Shown piece after piece: positions 1-7,861 of a DNA stretch of 64,000 nucleotides; the first letter of the stretch is position 1; the number at the start of each line of letters is the position of its first letter. Both the position numbers and the translations under genes were made by a program. The stretch is from the NCBI RefSeq assembly GCF_026626335.1, contig NZ_JAPNTZ010000003.1, positions 434,001 to 498,000 on the forward strand. Direction: 5' to 3'. The notes beneath the pieces were generated by a model that saw only the letters and a program-made list of their open reading frames with translations, made no database searches and was not told the DNA's origin. The DNA comes from Paractinoplanes pyxinae. GTDB taxonomy: Bacteria; Actinomycetota; Actinomycetes; Mycobacteriales; Micromonosporaceae.

Positions 1-31
1 GGCACGACCACAGCCTAGCCGGTTGTTGGCA

Positions 32-60
32 TTGACGACATTGTTGTCAGCGCCTACATT
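32..60 (+). promoter_or_regulatory. Promoter of the first short-chain dehydrogenase, with possible operator
   Basis: TTGACG (32-37) and TACATT (55-60) are separated by 17 bp, and the -10 ends only 7 nt before the ATG at 68, so the transcript should be leaderless or nearly so. Between the boxes lies GACGACATTGTTGTC, an imperfect palindrome (6 of 7 arm pairs), and ACATTGTTG occurs twice (38-46 and 56-64), one copy covering the -10. This looks like a repressor site; the regulator is not in view and may lie upstream of the window. Confidence 0.5.
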
Positions 61-67
61 GTTGCTC

Positions 68-958
68 ATGCCTACTTTCTCGTTCGCCACCCTGCCTCCG
101 CAGATCGGGCGCACCGTCGTCATCACGGGGGCCAACAGCGGCATCGGGCGCTCCGCGGCCAAAGCCATGGCCGCCCGCGGCGCCCGGGTCGTGCTGGCTG
201 TGCGTGACATCGCCAAGGGCCGGGCCGCCGCGGCGACCATGACCGGGGAAACCGTGGTTCACCGCCTCGACCTGGGCGACCTGACCTCCGTACGCCAATT
301 CGCCGACACCTTCGACGAGCCGATCGACCTGCTGATCAACAACGCCGGCCTGATGGTGCCGCCGCTGGGCCGCACCGCCGACGGGTTCGAGCTGCAGTTC
401 GGCACCAACCACCTGGGGCACTTCGCGCTGACCAACCTGCTGCTGCCGCGGATACGCGGGCGCGTGGTCACGGTCTCGTCGGGCGGCCACCGGGCGGGAA
501 AGATCGACTTCGACGACCTCAACTGGGAGCGGCGGCGGTACCGCCCGATGGCCGCCTACGGGCAGTCGAAGCTAGCCAACCTGCTGTTCACGGCCGAGCT
601 GCAGCGCCGCCTCACCGCGGCCGGCTCGCCGGTGCTGGCCAACGCCGCCCACCCCGGGCTGGCCAGCACCAACCTGCTGCACCACCAGGGCGTGCCGGGC
701 TGGATGGCCGCGATGCAGCGCCCGCTCGTGCGGTGGCTGGCGCAGAGCGAGGACGACGGCGCCCTGCCCACCCTGTACGCCGCCGTGGCCGATGTTCCGG
801 GCAACAGCTACGCCGGGCCGAGCGGCTTCCTCGAGGGGCGGGGCGCTCCCGAGCTGGTCAGGCGCTCCCGGGCCGCCCGCGACGCCGACGTGGCGCGTCG
901 CCTGTGGACGGTCTCGGAGCAGCTCACTGGGGTGCGCTTCGCCCCGGCCCACGTCTGA
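68..958 (+). CDS. Short-chain dehydrogenase/reductase (retinol-dehydrogenase-like)
   Basis: A 296-residue cytoplasmic NAD(P)-dependent oxidoreductase of the classical short-chain dehydrogenase family. The Rossmann motif TGANSGIG is at residues 20-27, NNAG at 91-94, and the catalytic Tyr164-x3-Lys168 is intact, with a serine pair about 28 residues earlier. The DLGDLTSV and HPG segments are typical of the retinol-dehydrogenase/WW-oxidoreductase-like branch; the substrate cannot be read from sequence. A TTG 45 nt upstream is in frame, but ATG 68 is preferred because it follows the -10 box by 7 nt. It faces the second dehydrogenase convergently across a short tandem repeat. Confidence 0.88.
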   Translation: MPTFSFATLPPQIGRTVVITGANSGIGRSAAKAMAARGARVVLAVRDIAKGRAAAATMTGETVVHRLDLGDLTSVRQFADTFDEPIDLLINNAGLMVPPLGRTADGFELQFGTNHLGHFALTNLLLPRIRGRVVTVSSGGHRAGKIDFDDLNWERRRYRPMAAYGQSKLANLLFTAELQRRLTAAGSPVLANAAHPGLASTNLLHHQGVPGWMAAMQRPLVRWLAQSEDDGALPTLYAAVADVPGNSYAGPSGFLEGRGAPELVRRSRAARDADVARRLWTVSEQLTGVRFAPAHV

Positions 959-979
959 CCCGGTCAGCCGTCTTTGGTC

Positions 980-1030
980 CGCGGCCTTCTTTAGCCCGCG
1001 GCCTTCTTTCGCCCGCGGCCCTCTTCGGCC
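980..1030. repeat. Three tandem 17-bp repeats between convergent genes
   Basis: Copies at 980-996, 997-1013 and 1014-1030 share the form CGCGGCCTTCTTTNGCC; the first two differ at one base and the third at three. They lie in the 96-bp gap between two convergent dehydrogenase genes. No function is evident. Confidence 0.75.
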
Positions 1031-1054
1031 CCCGGCCGGCTCTGGGGTGCTGGG

Positions 1055-1765
1055 TCAGCCGAACAGGGCGGCCGGGATGTCGGCGTAGAAGAGGGCGGGG
1101 TCGCCGGCGAGGGAGGCCTTGACGTTGGCGGTGGGGGCGTCCGCGATCACCTCGAGCTTGCCCGCTTCCAGCCCGTCCAGAGCCTGGGCGACCACCGCGT
1201 GCGGTGCGAGCTTGGGGATGTCGTAGGCGGCCATCATGTCGGTGTCCGCGATGGCCAGGGCCAGGGCGGTGACCTGGGTCTGCTGGTCGGCCAGCTCGAG
1301 CCGAACGCCGTTGGTGAGCGACCATTCCGCGGCCTTGGAGGCGGCGTAGCCGTTGCTCGCGGGGGCGAAGGCGTACCAGCTCAGCGCCGAGATGACGTTG
1401 AGGATGGCGCCGCCGGCCAGCCGGGGCGCGAAGGCGCGGGTGACGGCGAGGGTGCCCCAGAAGTTGGTCTCGAACTCGCGGCGGATGTTGTCGGTGGAGG
1501 GGCCGAGTAGCGGGGCCTCGGTCGAGATGCCGGCGTTGTTGATCAGGATGTCGAGGTCGCCGACCTCGGCCGCCGCGGCGTCGATCGAGGCCTGGTCGGT
1601 GAGGTCCAGCCGCAGGGGGACGACGCCCGGGATGTCGATGAGCTCGGGGCGGCGGGCGGTGGCGTAGACGGTGGTGGCGCCGCGAGCCAGAAGGGCCTCG
1701 GCGAAGGCCTTGCCGAGACCGCGGTTGGCGCCGGTCACGAGAACTTTCCTGCCGTTGATCTGCAT
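1055..1765 (-). CDS. Short-chain dehydrogenase/reductase
   Basis: A 236-residue classical short-chain dehydrogenase. The coenzyme motif TGANRGLG is at residues 11-18, NNAG at 76-79, serines at 126 and 129, and the active-site pair at Tyr140/Lys144 (YAASK). The loop after beta-2 lacks an obvious acidic residue and has ARR (37-39), which would favour NADP, as an inference. Start ATG 1765 is chosen over longer in-frame starts because the fold begins directly after it and a promoter ends 9 nt upstream. It is only distantly similar to the dehydrogenase at 68-958. Confidence 0.87.
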   Translation of the reverse strand: MQINGRKVLVTGANRGLGKAFAEALLARGATTVYATARRPELIDIPGVVPLRLDLTDQASIDAAAAEVGDLDILINNAGISTEAPLLGPSTDNIRREFETNFWGTLAVTRAFAPRLAGGAILNVISALSWYAFAPASNGYAASKAAEWSLTNGVRLELADQQTQVTALALAIADTDMMAAYDIPKLAPHAVVAQALDGLEAGKLEVIADAPTANVKASLAGDPALFYADIPAALFG

Positions 1766-1774
1766 GCCGCCACG

Positions 1775-1803
1775 GTAGAACCTCACGTTGACGTCAGAGG
1801 CAA
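1775..1803 (-). promoter_or_regulatory. Promoter with MerR-like spacer element upstream of the dehydrogenase
   Basis: Read on the minus strand, TTGCCT (1803-1798) and TTCTAC (1780-1775) are 17 bp apart and the ATG follows 9 nt after the -10. The spacer contains the ends CCTC and GAGG (1781-1800) around a perfect TGACGTCA. Such placement between -35 and -10 is known for MerR-family activators; no cognate regulator is adjacent, so this remains a suggestion. Confidence 0.4.
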
Positions 1804-1975
1804 GTGTTGCGAGGTGTATCACGGTGATCCGCCTGATACGGACCAACCACCCTTATCGCGTGCGATAACGGTTTTCTCGTCGAATGCTTTTCACAATTTG
1901 TGGCCGATCGACCCTCGCCATTGACGTGAATCTGAGTCGAAGGGGCAGGTCAGAGGGTCCTTTGTTGCCGGGATA

Positions 1976-2030
1976 TTGACGCGTCGCAACGTGGAAGTAA
2001 CAATCCAGAAAGCGCTCTCCCGAAAGCGCG
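1976..2030 (+). promoter_or_regulatory. Promoter and LacI-type operator of the discoidin/beta-helix gene
   Basis: TTGACG (1976-1981) and TAACAA (1998-2003) are 16 bp apart. Immediately after, at the likely start site, GAAAGCGCTCTC (2008-2019) is an 11-of-12 palindrome of the GAAAGCGCTTTC type bound by LacI-family sugar repressors, and a second half-site GAAAGCGC follows at 2022-2029. The arrangement predicts repression by a carbohydrate-responsive LacI protein. The rest of the 342-bp gap (1804-1975 and 2031-2100) shows no gene; AGAAGG before the ATG is the likely ribosome site. Confidence 0.55.
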
Positions 2031-2107
2031 GCACGGTCATCTCCCCCTTTCGCCGTTCGTCCGTCCCCAACGGACGCGCGGCACCCTCGCCCCGAGAAGG
2101 CAGGCTC

Positions 2108-4363
2108 ATGACATCCCCGACACTGACCTCCCCTCCTCCGCAGAAACCGAGACGCCGCGGGCTGGTCGCGCTCAGCGCCGTCCTCGCCGCGGGCCTCGGC
2201 GTCACTTTCGTCGCGGTCGCCACGAACGCCAGCGCCGCCGAAGTGCCGCTCTCGCAGGGCCGGCCGGCCACCGCCTCGTCCGTCGAGAGCGCCGCCTTCC
2301 CGGCCTCGGCCGCGGTCGACGGTAACGCCGGCACCCGCTGGTCCAGCACGTTCGCCGACCCGCAGTGGCTGCAGGTCGACCTGGGCAGCACCCAGACGAT
2401 CAGCCGCGTCGTGCTGAACTGGGAGGCCGCGTACGCCTCGGCCTTCACCATCCAGACGTCGGCCAACGGCACCGCCTGGACGAACATCAGCCCGGTCACG
2501 ACCGGCCGGGCCGGCGAGCAGACCCTCACCGTCTCCGGCAGCGGCCGGTACGTGCGGATGAACGGCACGACCCGGGCCACCCCGTACGGCTACTCGCTCT
2601 GGGAGTTCCAGGTCTTCGGCAACAGCGTCACCCCGACGACGCCCACGCCCACCCCGACCGGGCCGGCCCTGCCGACCTCGGACCGGCCCGACTTCGGGCC
2701 CAACGTGCGGATCTTCGATCCCGGCACGGCCGCGTCGACCATCCAGTCGGCGGTCGACCAGGCGTTCAACGCGCAGCTGCGCAGCCCGACCGCGCAGTTC
2801 GGCACCCAGCGCCACGTGTTCCTGTTCAAGCCGGGTACGTACGGCCGGGTCTGGGCCAACGTCGGTTTCTACACCACGGTGGCCGGTCTCGGCATCAACC
2901 CCGACGACGTGACGATCAACGGCGCGGTCAACGTGGATTCCGGCTGGAACTACGGCGACGAGAAGAACGCGACCCAGAACTTCTGGCGCAGCATGGAGAA
3001 CCTGTCCATCGTGCCCGAGGGTGGCACCAACCGGTGGGCCGTCTCGCAGGCCGCCCCCATGCGCCGCGTGCACATCAAGGGCAACCTGACCCTGGCCCCG
3101 TCCAACCAGGACAACGGGCAGGGCTACTCCAGCGGCGGCTACCTGGCCGACTCCGTGGTCGACGGCGTCGTCTCCTCCGGCTCGCAGCAGCAGTGGTACA
3201 CCCGCGACAGCCGGGTCGCGCGCTGGGACGGCGGCGTCTGGAACATGGTCTTCTCCGGCGTCCAGGGCGCCCCGGGCAACGCCTTCCCGAACCCGCCGCA
3301 CACCACGCTGGCCACCACCCCGGTCACCCGGGAAAAGCCGTTCCTCTACATCGACAGCTCGGCCAACTACCGCGTCTTCGTGCCCGCCCTGCGGCGCAAC
3401 TCGGCCGGCGCCAGCTGGCCCAACACCGCCGGCGCCTCGATCCCGATGCGCGAGTTCTACGTCGCCAAGCCCGGTGACAGCGCGGCCCGGATCAACCAGG
3501 CGCTGGCCCAGGGCCTCAACCTGTTCTTCACCCCGGGCACCTACTCGCTCAACGACACCATCCGGGTCACCCGGGCCAACACGGTGGTCACCGGCATCGG
3601 CTACCCGACCCTGATCCCGACCGGCGGGGTCGAAGCCCTGAACGTCGCCGACGTCGACGGGGTCAAGATCAGCGGCATCACCTTCGACGCCGGGACGACC
3701 AACAGCCCGACGCTCATGACCGTCGGCCGGGCCGGCGTCCACACCGACCACGCGGCCAACCCGACCAGCATCCAGGACGTGTTCTTCCGCATCGGCAGCA
3801 GCGTGCAGGGCAAGGCCACCACCACTCTGGCCGTGCACAGCGACGACACGATCATCGACCACATCTGGGCCTGGCGGGCCGACCACGGCGGCGCGCCCAC
3901 CGGCTGGACGGTCAACACCGGCGACACCGGCCTGATCGTGAACGGGGACGACGTACTGGCAACCGGTCTGTTCGTCGAGCACTATCAGAAGTACGAAGTG
4001 ATCTGGAACGGCAACCGCGGCAAGACGATCTTCTTCCAGAACGAGAAGCCGTACGACGTGCCGAACCAGGCGGCCTGGATCGGACCCCGCGGCAACGGCT
4101 ACGCCGCCTACAAGGTCGCCGACAACGTGACCGACCACCAGCTCTGGGGCGGCGGCTCGTACGCGTACTTCAACGTCAACCCGAGCGTCCGCGTGGACCG
4201 CGCCTTTGAGGTGCCCAACCGCGCCGGCGTCCAGCTACGCAGCGTCCTCACCGTCTCCCTGGGCGACGTCGGCACCATCGCCAACGTCGTCAACGACACC
4301 GGCGGCTCGGTCCCCAACCCGGCCGGCAACACCACCCCGCGCAACGTCGTCGCCTACCCCTGA
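2108..4363 (+). CDS. Secreted discoidin (F5/8C) domain protein with parallel beta-helix region
   Basis: A 751-residue exported protein. Residues 1-44 form a signal peptide (PRRR, long hydrophobic stretch, cleavage near ASA-A). Residues about 45-180 are an F5/8 type C (discoidin/CBM32-like) sugar-binding domain with the typical DGN..TRWSS and W-x-QVDLG motifs. A Thr/Pro linker follows (about 178-190). The remaining 550 residues contain two beta-helix-like halves, each opening with a FxPGTY strand and a G-[LI]-G turn. This resembles GH55-like glucanases or polysaccharide lyases, but I cannot place catalytic residues. The LacI-type operator upstream fits a role in polysaccharide use. Start ATG 2108 is favoured by the signal peptide and an SD sequence. 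Confidence 0.8.
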   Translation: MTSPTLTSPPPQKPRRRGLVALSAVLAAGLGVTFVAVATNASAAEVPLSQGRPATASSVESAAFPASAAVDGNAGTRWSSTFADPQWLQVDLGSTQTISRVVLNWEAAYASAFTIQTSANGTAWTNISPVTTGRAGEQTLTVSGSGRYVRMNGTTRATPYGYSLWEFQVFGNSVTPTTPTPTPTGPALPTSDRPDFGPNVRIFDPGTAASTIQSAVDQAFNAQLRSPTAQFGTQRHVFLFKPGTYGRVWANVGFYTTVAGLGINPDDVTINGAVNVDSGWNYGDEKNATQNFWRSMENLSIVPEGGTNRWAVSQAAPMRRVHIKGNLTLAPSNQDNGQGYSSGGYLADSVVDGVVSSGSQQQWYTRDSRVARWDGGVWNMVFSGVQGAPGNAFPNPPHTTLATTPVTREKPFLYIDSSANYRVFVPALRRNSAGASWPNTAGASIPMREFYVAKPGDSAARINQALAQGLNLFFTPGTYSLNDTIRVTRANTVVTGIGYPTLIPTGGVEALNVADVDGVKISGITFDAGTTNSPTLMTVGRAGVHTDHAANPTSIQDVFFRIGSSVQGKATTTLAVHSDDTIIDHIWAWRADHGGAPTGWTVNTGDTGLIVNGDDVLATGLFVEHYQKYEVIWNGNRGKTIFFQNEKPYDVPNQAAWIGPRGNGYAAYKVADNVTDHQLWGGGSYAYFNVNPSVRVDRAFEVPNRAGVQLRSVLTVSLGDVGTIANVVNDTGGSVPNPAGNTTPRNVVAYP

Positions 4364-4376
4364 TCCGATCTGAAGC

Positions 4377-4413
4377 AAGCGGCCACCGGTGCAACCCGCA
4401 CCGGTGGCCGCTT
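4377..4413 (+). terminator. Rho-independent terminator after the discoidin gene
   Basis: A perfect 16-bp stem (4377-4392 with 4398-4413, arms AAGCGGCCACCGGTGC and its complement) encloses a 5-nt loop and is followed by CGCTTTT. It starts 13 bases after the stop codon. Confidence 0.9.
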
Positions 4414-4438
4414 CGCTTTTCGCGCGACAACCCGTCAC

Positions 4439-4457
4439 TTGACTAGTAGTCGTGTCA
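4439..4457 (+). promoter_or_regulatory. Promoter-like TTGACT with GACTA-G-TAGTC palindrome
   Basis: TTGACT (4439-4444) overlaps the 11-bp palindrome GACTAGTAGTC (4441-4451), which continues as GTGTCAC. The same core, GACTATAGTC followed by GTGTGAC, occurs at 6806-6815 before the hicBA genes. It lies upstream of the degraded Rpn-like gene; a -10 box is not clear. Confidence 0.4.
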
Positions 4458-4493
4458 CAAGGCATCCTGTCCTCCGCCGGAAGGGGAGGAACA

Positions 4494-5176
4494 GTGACCG
4501 ATGGTTCGGCGCCGACCCGCGACTTCAACGGGCTGTACAAGGCTTTGCTGGAGGCCCACCCGCGGGAGGCTCTGCACTTGCTGTGCGGCGCTCGGCTGGA
4601 CGGTGGGACGGTGGTTCTCGACGGCCCGACCGAGCAGCCGCGGCAACGCAGTCGTCAGCGCGACAAGGTGTTCGGGGTCCGCCACGGCAAAGGCCGACCG
4701 ACATCTTCCACGTCGAAGTTCAGGACAAGGCCCAGCTCGACTACCGGTCGGTCAACGTCCCCGACGACCTGGACCCCGGCGCGCTGCTGGCCGGCCCGCT
4801 GGCCCCGCTGGCGTTGTGGTCCTACGAACCACCGCCGGACGTGGCGGAACGGGTGGTCGATCGCATCGCCGTGACCGGCCCGCTCGAGGAGCAATTGGTG
4901 CAGATCGAGCTGGGTATGCTCGTGGGAGGCCCACTGGCGGAGCAGTTTCTCGAAGCATTGCGAGGGAGAGGCATGAACGACGTCCTCGAGCAATCAGAGT
5001 CAGGCCGCGAGATCTTCGGGAAGGGCCAAGTCGACGGCATGCGGAGGCTCTTGCGAGCGAAGTACGGCGACCTCCACGACCTGGACGACCTTGCTCAGCG
5101 GCTGACCGCGAGCGACTACGACAAGAACATCGCTCGTATCGTCGCTGACGTAACGGTGGAAGAGCTGCGTTCCTAG
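4494..5176 (+). pseudogene. Degraded Rpn/PD-(D/E)XK-like hypothetical gene (frameshift and internal loss)
   Basis: A GTG start at 4494 with a strong SD (GGGGAGG) opens a frame reading FNGLYKALLEAHPREALHLL, then RQRQRDKVF-type sequence, which is the beginning of a common actinobacterial family related to Rpn recombination-promoting nucleases. Near 4690 the family continuation (TDIFHVEVQDKAQLDYR) appears only in the next frame and runs to the stop at 5176. Between DYR and DLDPGALLAGPLAPLALWS a stretch expected in the family seems missing. It is therefore a pseudogene with one frameshift and an internal deletion. The C-terminal block, GMNDVLEQSESGREIFGKG onward, is intact and recurs in the next entry. 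Confidence 0.7.
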
Positions 5177-5251
5177 ATTGGCGGTGGATGCTTTCCGCGC
5201 TGATCGTGGGTGCCTCGACGACTTCAACTGCGATGCCGGTGAAGGGTGGGC

Positions 5252-5575
5252 ATGACCAACATCCTCGAGCAATCAGAGGCGGGCCGCGAGATCGCTCGCC
5301 GGGGCTGGCGGAAGGGATTTGCTCAGATCTACGCGAAGGGTGTTTCGCATAGCTTGGAGCTGCGGCTCTCGGAGGGCCTCGAGCAGGTCCTCGAGCAGGT
5401 CCTCGAGGACGGCTGGAGGCAAGGTCACGTCGACGCCATGTGGACGCTTCTGCGGGCGAAGTACGGCAACGTCGACGACTTGGACGATCTCGCTCAGCAG
5501 CTGACCGACAGCGACCATGACGGGAACATCGTCCGCATCGTCGGCGGTGCGACCTTGGCGGAGTTGCGTTCCTAG
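5252..5575 (+). pseudogene. C-terminal fragment of a second Rpn-like gene copy
   Basis: A 107-residue frame starting MTNILEQSEAGREIA matches the C-terminal block of the preceding pseudogene both in protein and DNA (the 5' part CTCGAGCAATCAGAG is identical). Both end with LLRAKYG, DLDDLAQ-x-LT, SD-x-D and ELRS. The N-terminal nuclease domain is absent. It carries an acidic leucine-rich stretch (EGLEQVLEQVLEDG). This appears to be the tail of a tandem duplicate; whether it is still translated is unknown. Confidence 0.6.
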
Positions 5576-5638
5576 ATAATGCGTCTGCGCGACCGGCATG
5601 TGTGGCGGGCCGGTGTGAAGGTGCGGGATGCTCGCGGC

Positions 5639-6313
5639 ATGGGTCTTGACCATCTGGCGCTCCTGCATGAGGAACTGGCTGCCTTTCAGGAGTGCTTGAG
5701 CGGCGACCTTTCCGCGCCCGTTGAGCACTGTGGGGACTGGACGCTGCGGGATCTGGGCGTGCACCTGGGGCAGGAGAATCTGTGGGCGGCCGCGGCGGTT
5801 CGGGAGCGGCGCGGAGATTACATGGCGGAGCCGCCGCCGGTGGACGTCGTGTCGTGGTTCGGCGAGACGGCCCGCACGCTCACGGATGCGCTGGCTGTGG
5901 ACCCATCAACCGAGGCGTGGACGTTCTTTCCGCCGCGGACCGTTGCCTTCTGGCGACGCCGGCGCTGCCTCGAGACGCTCGTGCATCGCTGGGACGCCGA
6001 GCAGGCCGTCGGCCGGGCGGGCGCGCTCGATCCCGAGCTGAGTGGTGACGGCATCGCCGAGGTCGTCGACGGATTCGTGCCGAGGCAGATCCGGCTCGGC
6101 CGGATGGCTCCGCTGCGGGCCGCCGTCCGGCTGACCGCCACCGACCTGCGCGCGTGCTGGATCCTCGGGCCCGGCGACCCGGTCGCCGAGCTGTCCGGGC
6201 CCGCCGCGGACCTGCTGCTGATGCTGTGGGGCCGCCGGCCTGTCCCGTGGAGCAGCCTCTCCGGTGACGAAGCCGAAGCGCGCGACGTGCTGCACGGCCC
6301 CCTCGTGCCTTGA
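5639..6313 (+). CDS. Maleylpyruvate isomerase family mycothiol-dependent enzyme
   Basis: A 224-residue protein of the DinB/MDMPI fold. The N-terminal four-helix region includes CGDWTLRDLGVHLGQ, which matches the family's W-[ST]-[VL]-RD-L-x-x-HL metal-binding segment, and the middle LETLVHRWDAE supplies another conserved histidine. The C-terminal part (RAAVRLTATDLRACWIL...SGPAADLLLMLWGR) is the usual C-terminal domain. Members bind a divalent metal and mycothiol; the substrate here is unknown. An in-frame ATG at 5579 would add 20 residues; ATG 5639 is preferred because homology begins there. Confidence 0.8.
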   Translation: MGLDHLALLHEELAAFQECLSGDLSAPVEHCGDWTLRDLGVHLGQENLWAAAAVRERRGDYMAEPPPVDVVSWFGETARTLTDALAVDPSTEAWTFFPPRTVAFWRRRRCLETLVHRWDAEQAVGRAGALDPELSGDGIAEVVDGFVPRQIRLGRMAPLRAAVRLTATDLRACWILGPGDPVAELSGPAADLLLMLWGRRPVPWSSLSGDEAEARDVLHGPLVP

Positions 6314-6345
6314 GGCGCGAAGCCGGGAGGCTGCGCCTGCCGGCG

Positions 6346-6528
6346 TCAGAGGTCGAGTTGATCGATGGTCAGGCCGACGTCGCGGTTGCCGTGCACCGGG
6401 ACGGTGGTCCCCCGCCCGTCCGGGTGGCGCATGACGTGATGACTGCCGCGCAGCCGTGCGACCTTGAAACCGTGCCGTTCCAGAGCCTGAACGATCCGTG
6501 CACCCGGCACGCAGGGGAGCGGCGGCAT
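6346..6528 (-). CDS. hicA: HicA-like mRNA interferase toxin, apparently shortened
   Basis: A 60-residue protein with the HicA double-stranded-RNA-binding-like fold: CVPGARIVQALERHGF, then RLRGSHHVMRHPDG with the catalytic histidine, then TTVPVHGNRDV. In the family as I know it, about 11 residues (roughly PKGTLRxILRD) normally follow NRDV before a final GLTxDQ segment; here NRDV is fused directly to GLTIDQLDL. This suggests an in-frame deletion that would remove most of the last helix. The start ATG overlaps the HicB stop by one base (TGATG), so the two are translated together. Activity is doubtful. Confidence 0.65.
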   Translation of the reverse strand: MPPLPCVPGARIVQALERHGFKVARLRGSHHVMRHPDGRGTTVPVHGNRDVGLTIDQLDL

Positions 6529-6740
6529 CAGGCAGCCACGGTGACCGAAAGCTCCCGGGGGACGCCGAACTCCTCGATCAGACCGATGAGCGCCTCACGG
6601 AGATCTTCGAGCGCGGCTTCCTCGGTGTCGCCCTCGCCGTGTGCGCCGACGCCCGGGCGCAGCTGGGCGTGAGCACACCAAACGCCGTCCTCGTCGCGCT
6701 CGACCACGATCGGCACGGTGACGGTGTGAAGCTCGGCCAT
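6528..6740 (-). CDS. hicB: HicB-family antitoxin
   Basis: A 70-residue protein with the RNase H-like HicB fold: VTVPIVVERDEDGVWCAHAQLRPGVGAHGEGDTEEAALEDLREAL. It has no C-terminal ribbon-helix-helix or HTH extension, so it may neutralise the toxin without binding DNA itself. It lies directly upstream of hicA with a one-base stop/start overlap, the usual antitoxin-first order. ATG 6740 is taken as start; in-frame starts up to 6803 exist near the palindrome and cannot be excluded. Confidence 0.75.
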   Translation of the reverse strand: MAELHTVTVPIVVERDEDGVWCAHAQLRPGVGAHGEGDTEEAALEDLREALIGLIEEFGVPRELSVTVAA

Positions 6741-6800
6741 GAAGGCACCATAGCGCGGCTGGAAGAATCGCTGCGCCTGCGTCGAATCCTCGCGATGCAT

Positions 6801-6820
6801 CACACGACTATAGTCGTGTG
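6801..6820. promoter_or_regulatory. Perfect 20-bp palindrome in the hicBA/kinase intergenic promoter region
   Basis: CACACGACTATAGTCGTGTG is a perfect palindrome and contains TATAGT, which can act as a -10 box on either strand: toward hicBA on minus or toward the kinase gene on plus. Its core GACTA-TAGTC recurs with one extra central base at 4441-4451. It is a likely operator. Confidence 0.65.
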
Positions 6821-6879
6821 ACTATCACCTGGGCAATGGCTTCAACGGCGGCGGATATGCCGCGAGCAAAGGAGCTCGG

Positions 6880-7764
6880 ATGGCGGGCACGGCGGAGTTT
6901 CTTCTGGGGTGTCTGCGGCGGGCCGGCATTCGGGATGTTGTCTCGGTTGAGGCGGTGGCCGGTGGGCTGGCTGCGGTCGCCGGGGTTGCCGCACTCGGGG
7001 ATGGGACGGCGGTATTCGTCAAGGCCTTCGAGGAACCGGCGGACGGGGACGTGTTCGGGGCGGAGGCGGAGGGGCTGACGGCTCTGCGGGAGCTTGGCGG
7101 GGTGGCTACGCCCGAGGTGATTCGGGTTGGGCGGGACCTGCTGGTGTTGTCGGTGCTGCGGCCGCGGCCACGGGGTGAGGGGTTCTGGGAACAGCTCGCG
7201 CATGCGTTGGCTCGGCTGCATCTGGGGACGGCTCATCCGCGGTTCGGGTGGTGGCGGGACAACTGGCTGGGGCGTCGGCGGCAGGTCAACTCCTGGAGTG
7301 AGGACGGGTTTTCGTTCTTTGCCGAGCATCGGTTGTTGCGGTGGGTGGGGGAACCTCGCGTCGAGGCGGCTCTGGATTCCGGTGACCGGGCGGCGCTGGA
7401 GCGGCTGTGCGACCTCTTGCCTGAGTTATTGCCGGGGCGGCCGGCCTGTCTGACCCACGGCGACTTCTGGACGCAGAACCTGATGGCCACCGCGGACGGG
7501 CGGCCGGCGTTGATCGACCCGGCCGTGTCGTACATGTGGGCCGAGGTTGATCTGGCTCATGTGTGGACGACCTCGCCGCCGGCTGAGGCTGGGGGGTTCT
7601 TCGGGCTCTACGCCGAGCTGACCGGGCTCGACGCGGGCTGGGTGGAGCGGATGCCGATCATCCAGTTGCGGCAGCACCTCGCCGTGCTGGCTCAGTTCGA
7701 TGACGACTGGGGCGCGGCCGGATCGATCCGCTCGACGCTGGCCCCGTTCCGGAGGGTGGGGTGA
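6880..7764 (+). CDS. Fructosamine kinase family protein
   Basis: A 294-residue protein of the fructosamine-3-kinase/aminoglycoside phosphotransferase fold, acting in the cytosol on glycated amines by ATP-dependent phosphorylation (family knowledge). The N-terminal lobe includes the lysine motif AVFVKAFEEP. The Brenner motif THGDFWTQNL supplies the catalytic Asp (about residue 194), followed about 17 residues later by LIDPAVSYMWAEVDLAH with the magnesium-binding Asp. The WWRDNWLG motif is typical of this family. Start ATG 6880 has GGAGCTCGG before it. Length is normal for the family. Confidence 0.87.
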   Translation: MAGTAEFLLGCLRRAGIRDVVSVEAVAGGLAAVAGVAALGDGTAVFVKAFEEPADGDVFGAEAEGLTALRELGGVATPEVIRVGRDLLVLSVLRPRPRGEGFWEQLAHALARLHLGTAHPRFGWWRDNWLGRRRQVNSWSEDGFSFFAEHRLLRWVGEPRVEAALDSGDRAALERLCDLLPELLPGRPACLTHGDFWTQNLMATADGRPALIDPAVSYMWAEVDLAHVWTTSPPAEAGGFFGLYAELTGLDAGWVERMPIIQLRQHLAVLAQFDDDWGAAGSIRSTLAPFRRVG

Positions 7765-7861
7765 CGCGCCTTGCTCTTCGGTGCGGGCGGGCCATACCCT
7801 CGTCACCTGTCGGCCGGTCGGTGACGCGGAGCACATTGATGTGTGACAATCCGTCGCGTCG

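Noticed and set aside
1853..4138. Long minus-strand open frame (761 codons) opposite the discoidin gene
   Set aside because: It is the GC-rich mirror of a clearly coding gene; its translation is low-complexity (V/G/R/D) with no motif.
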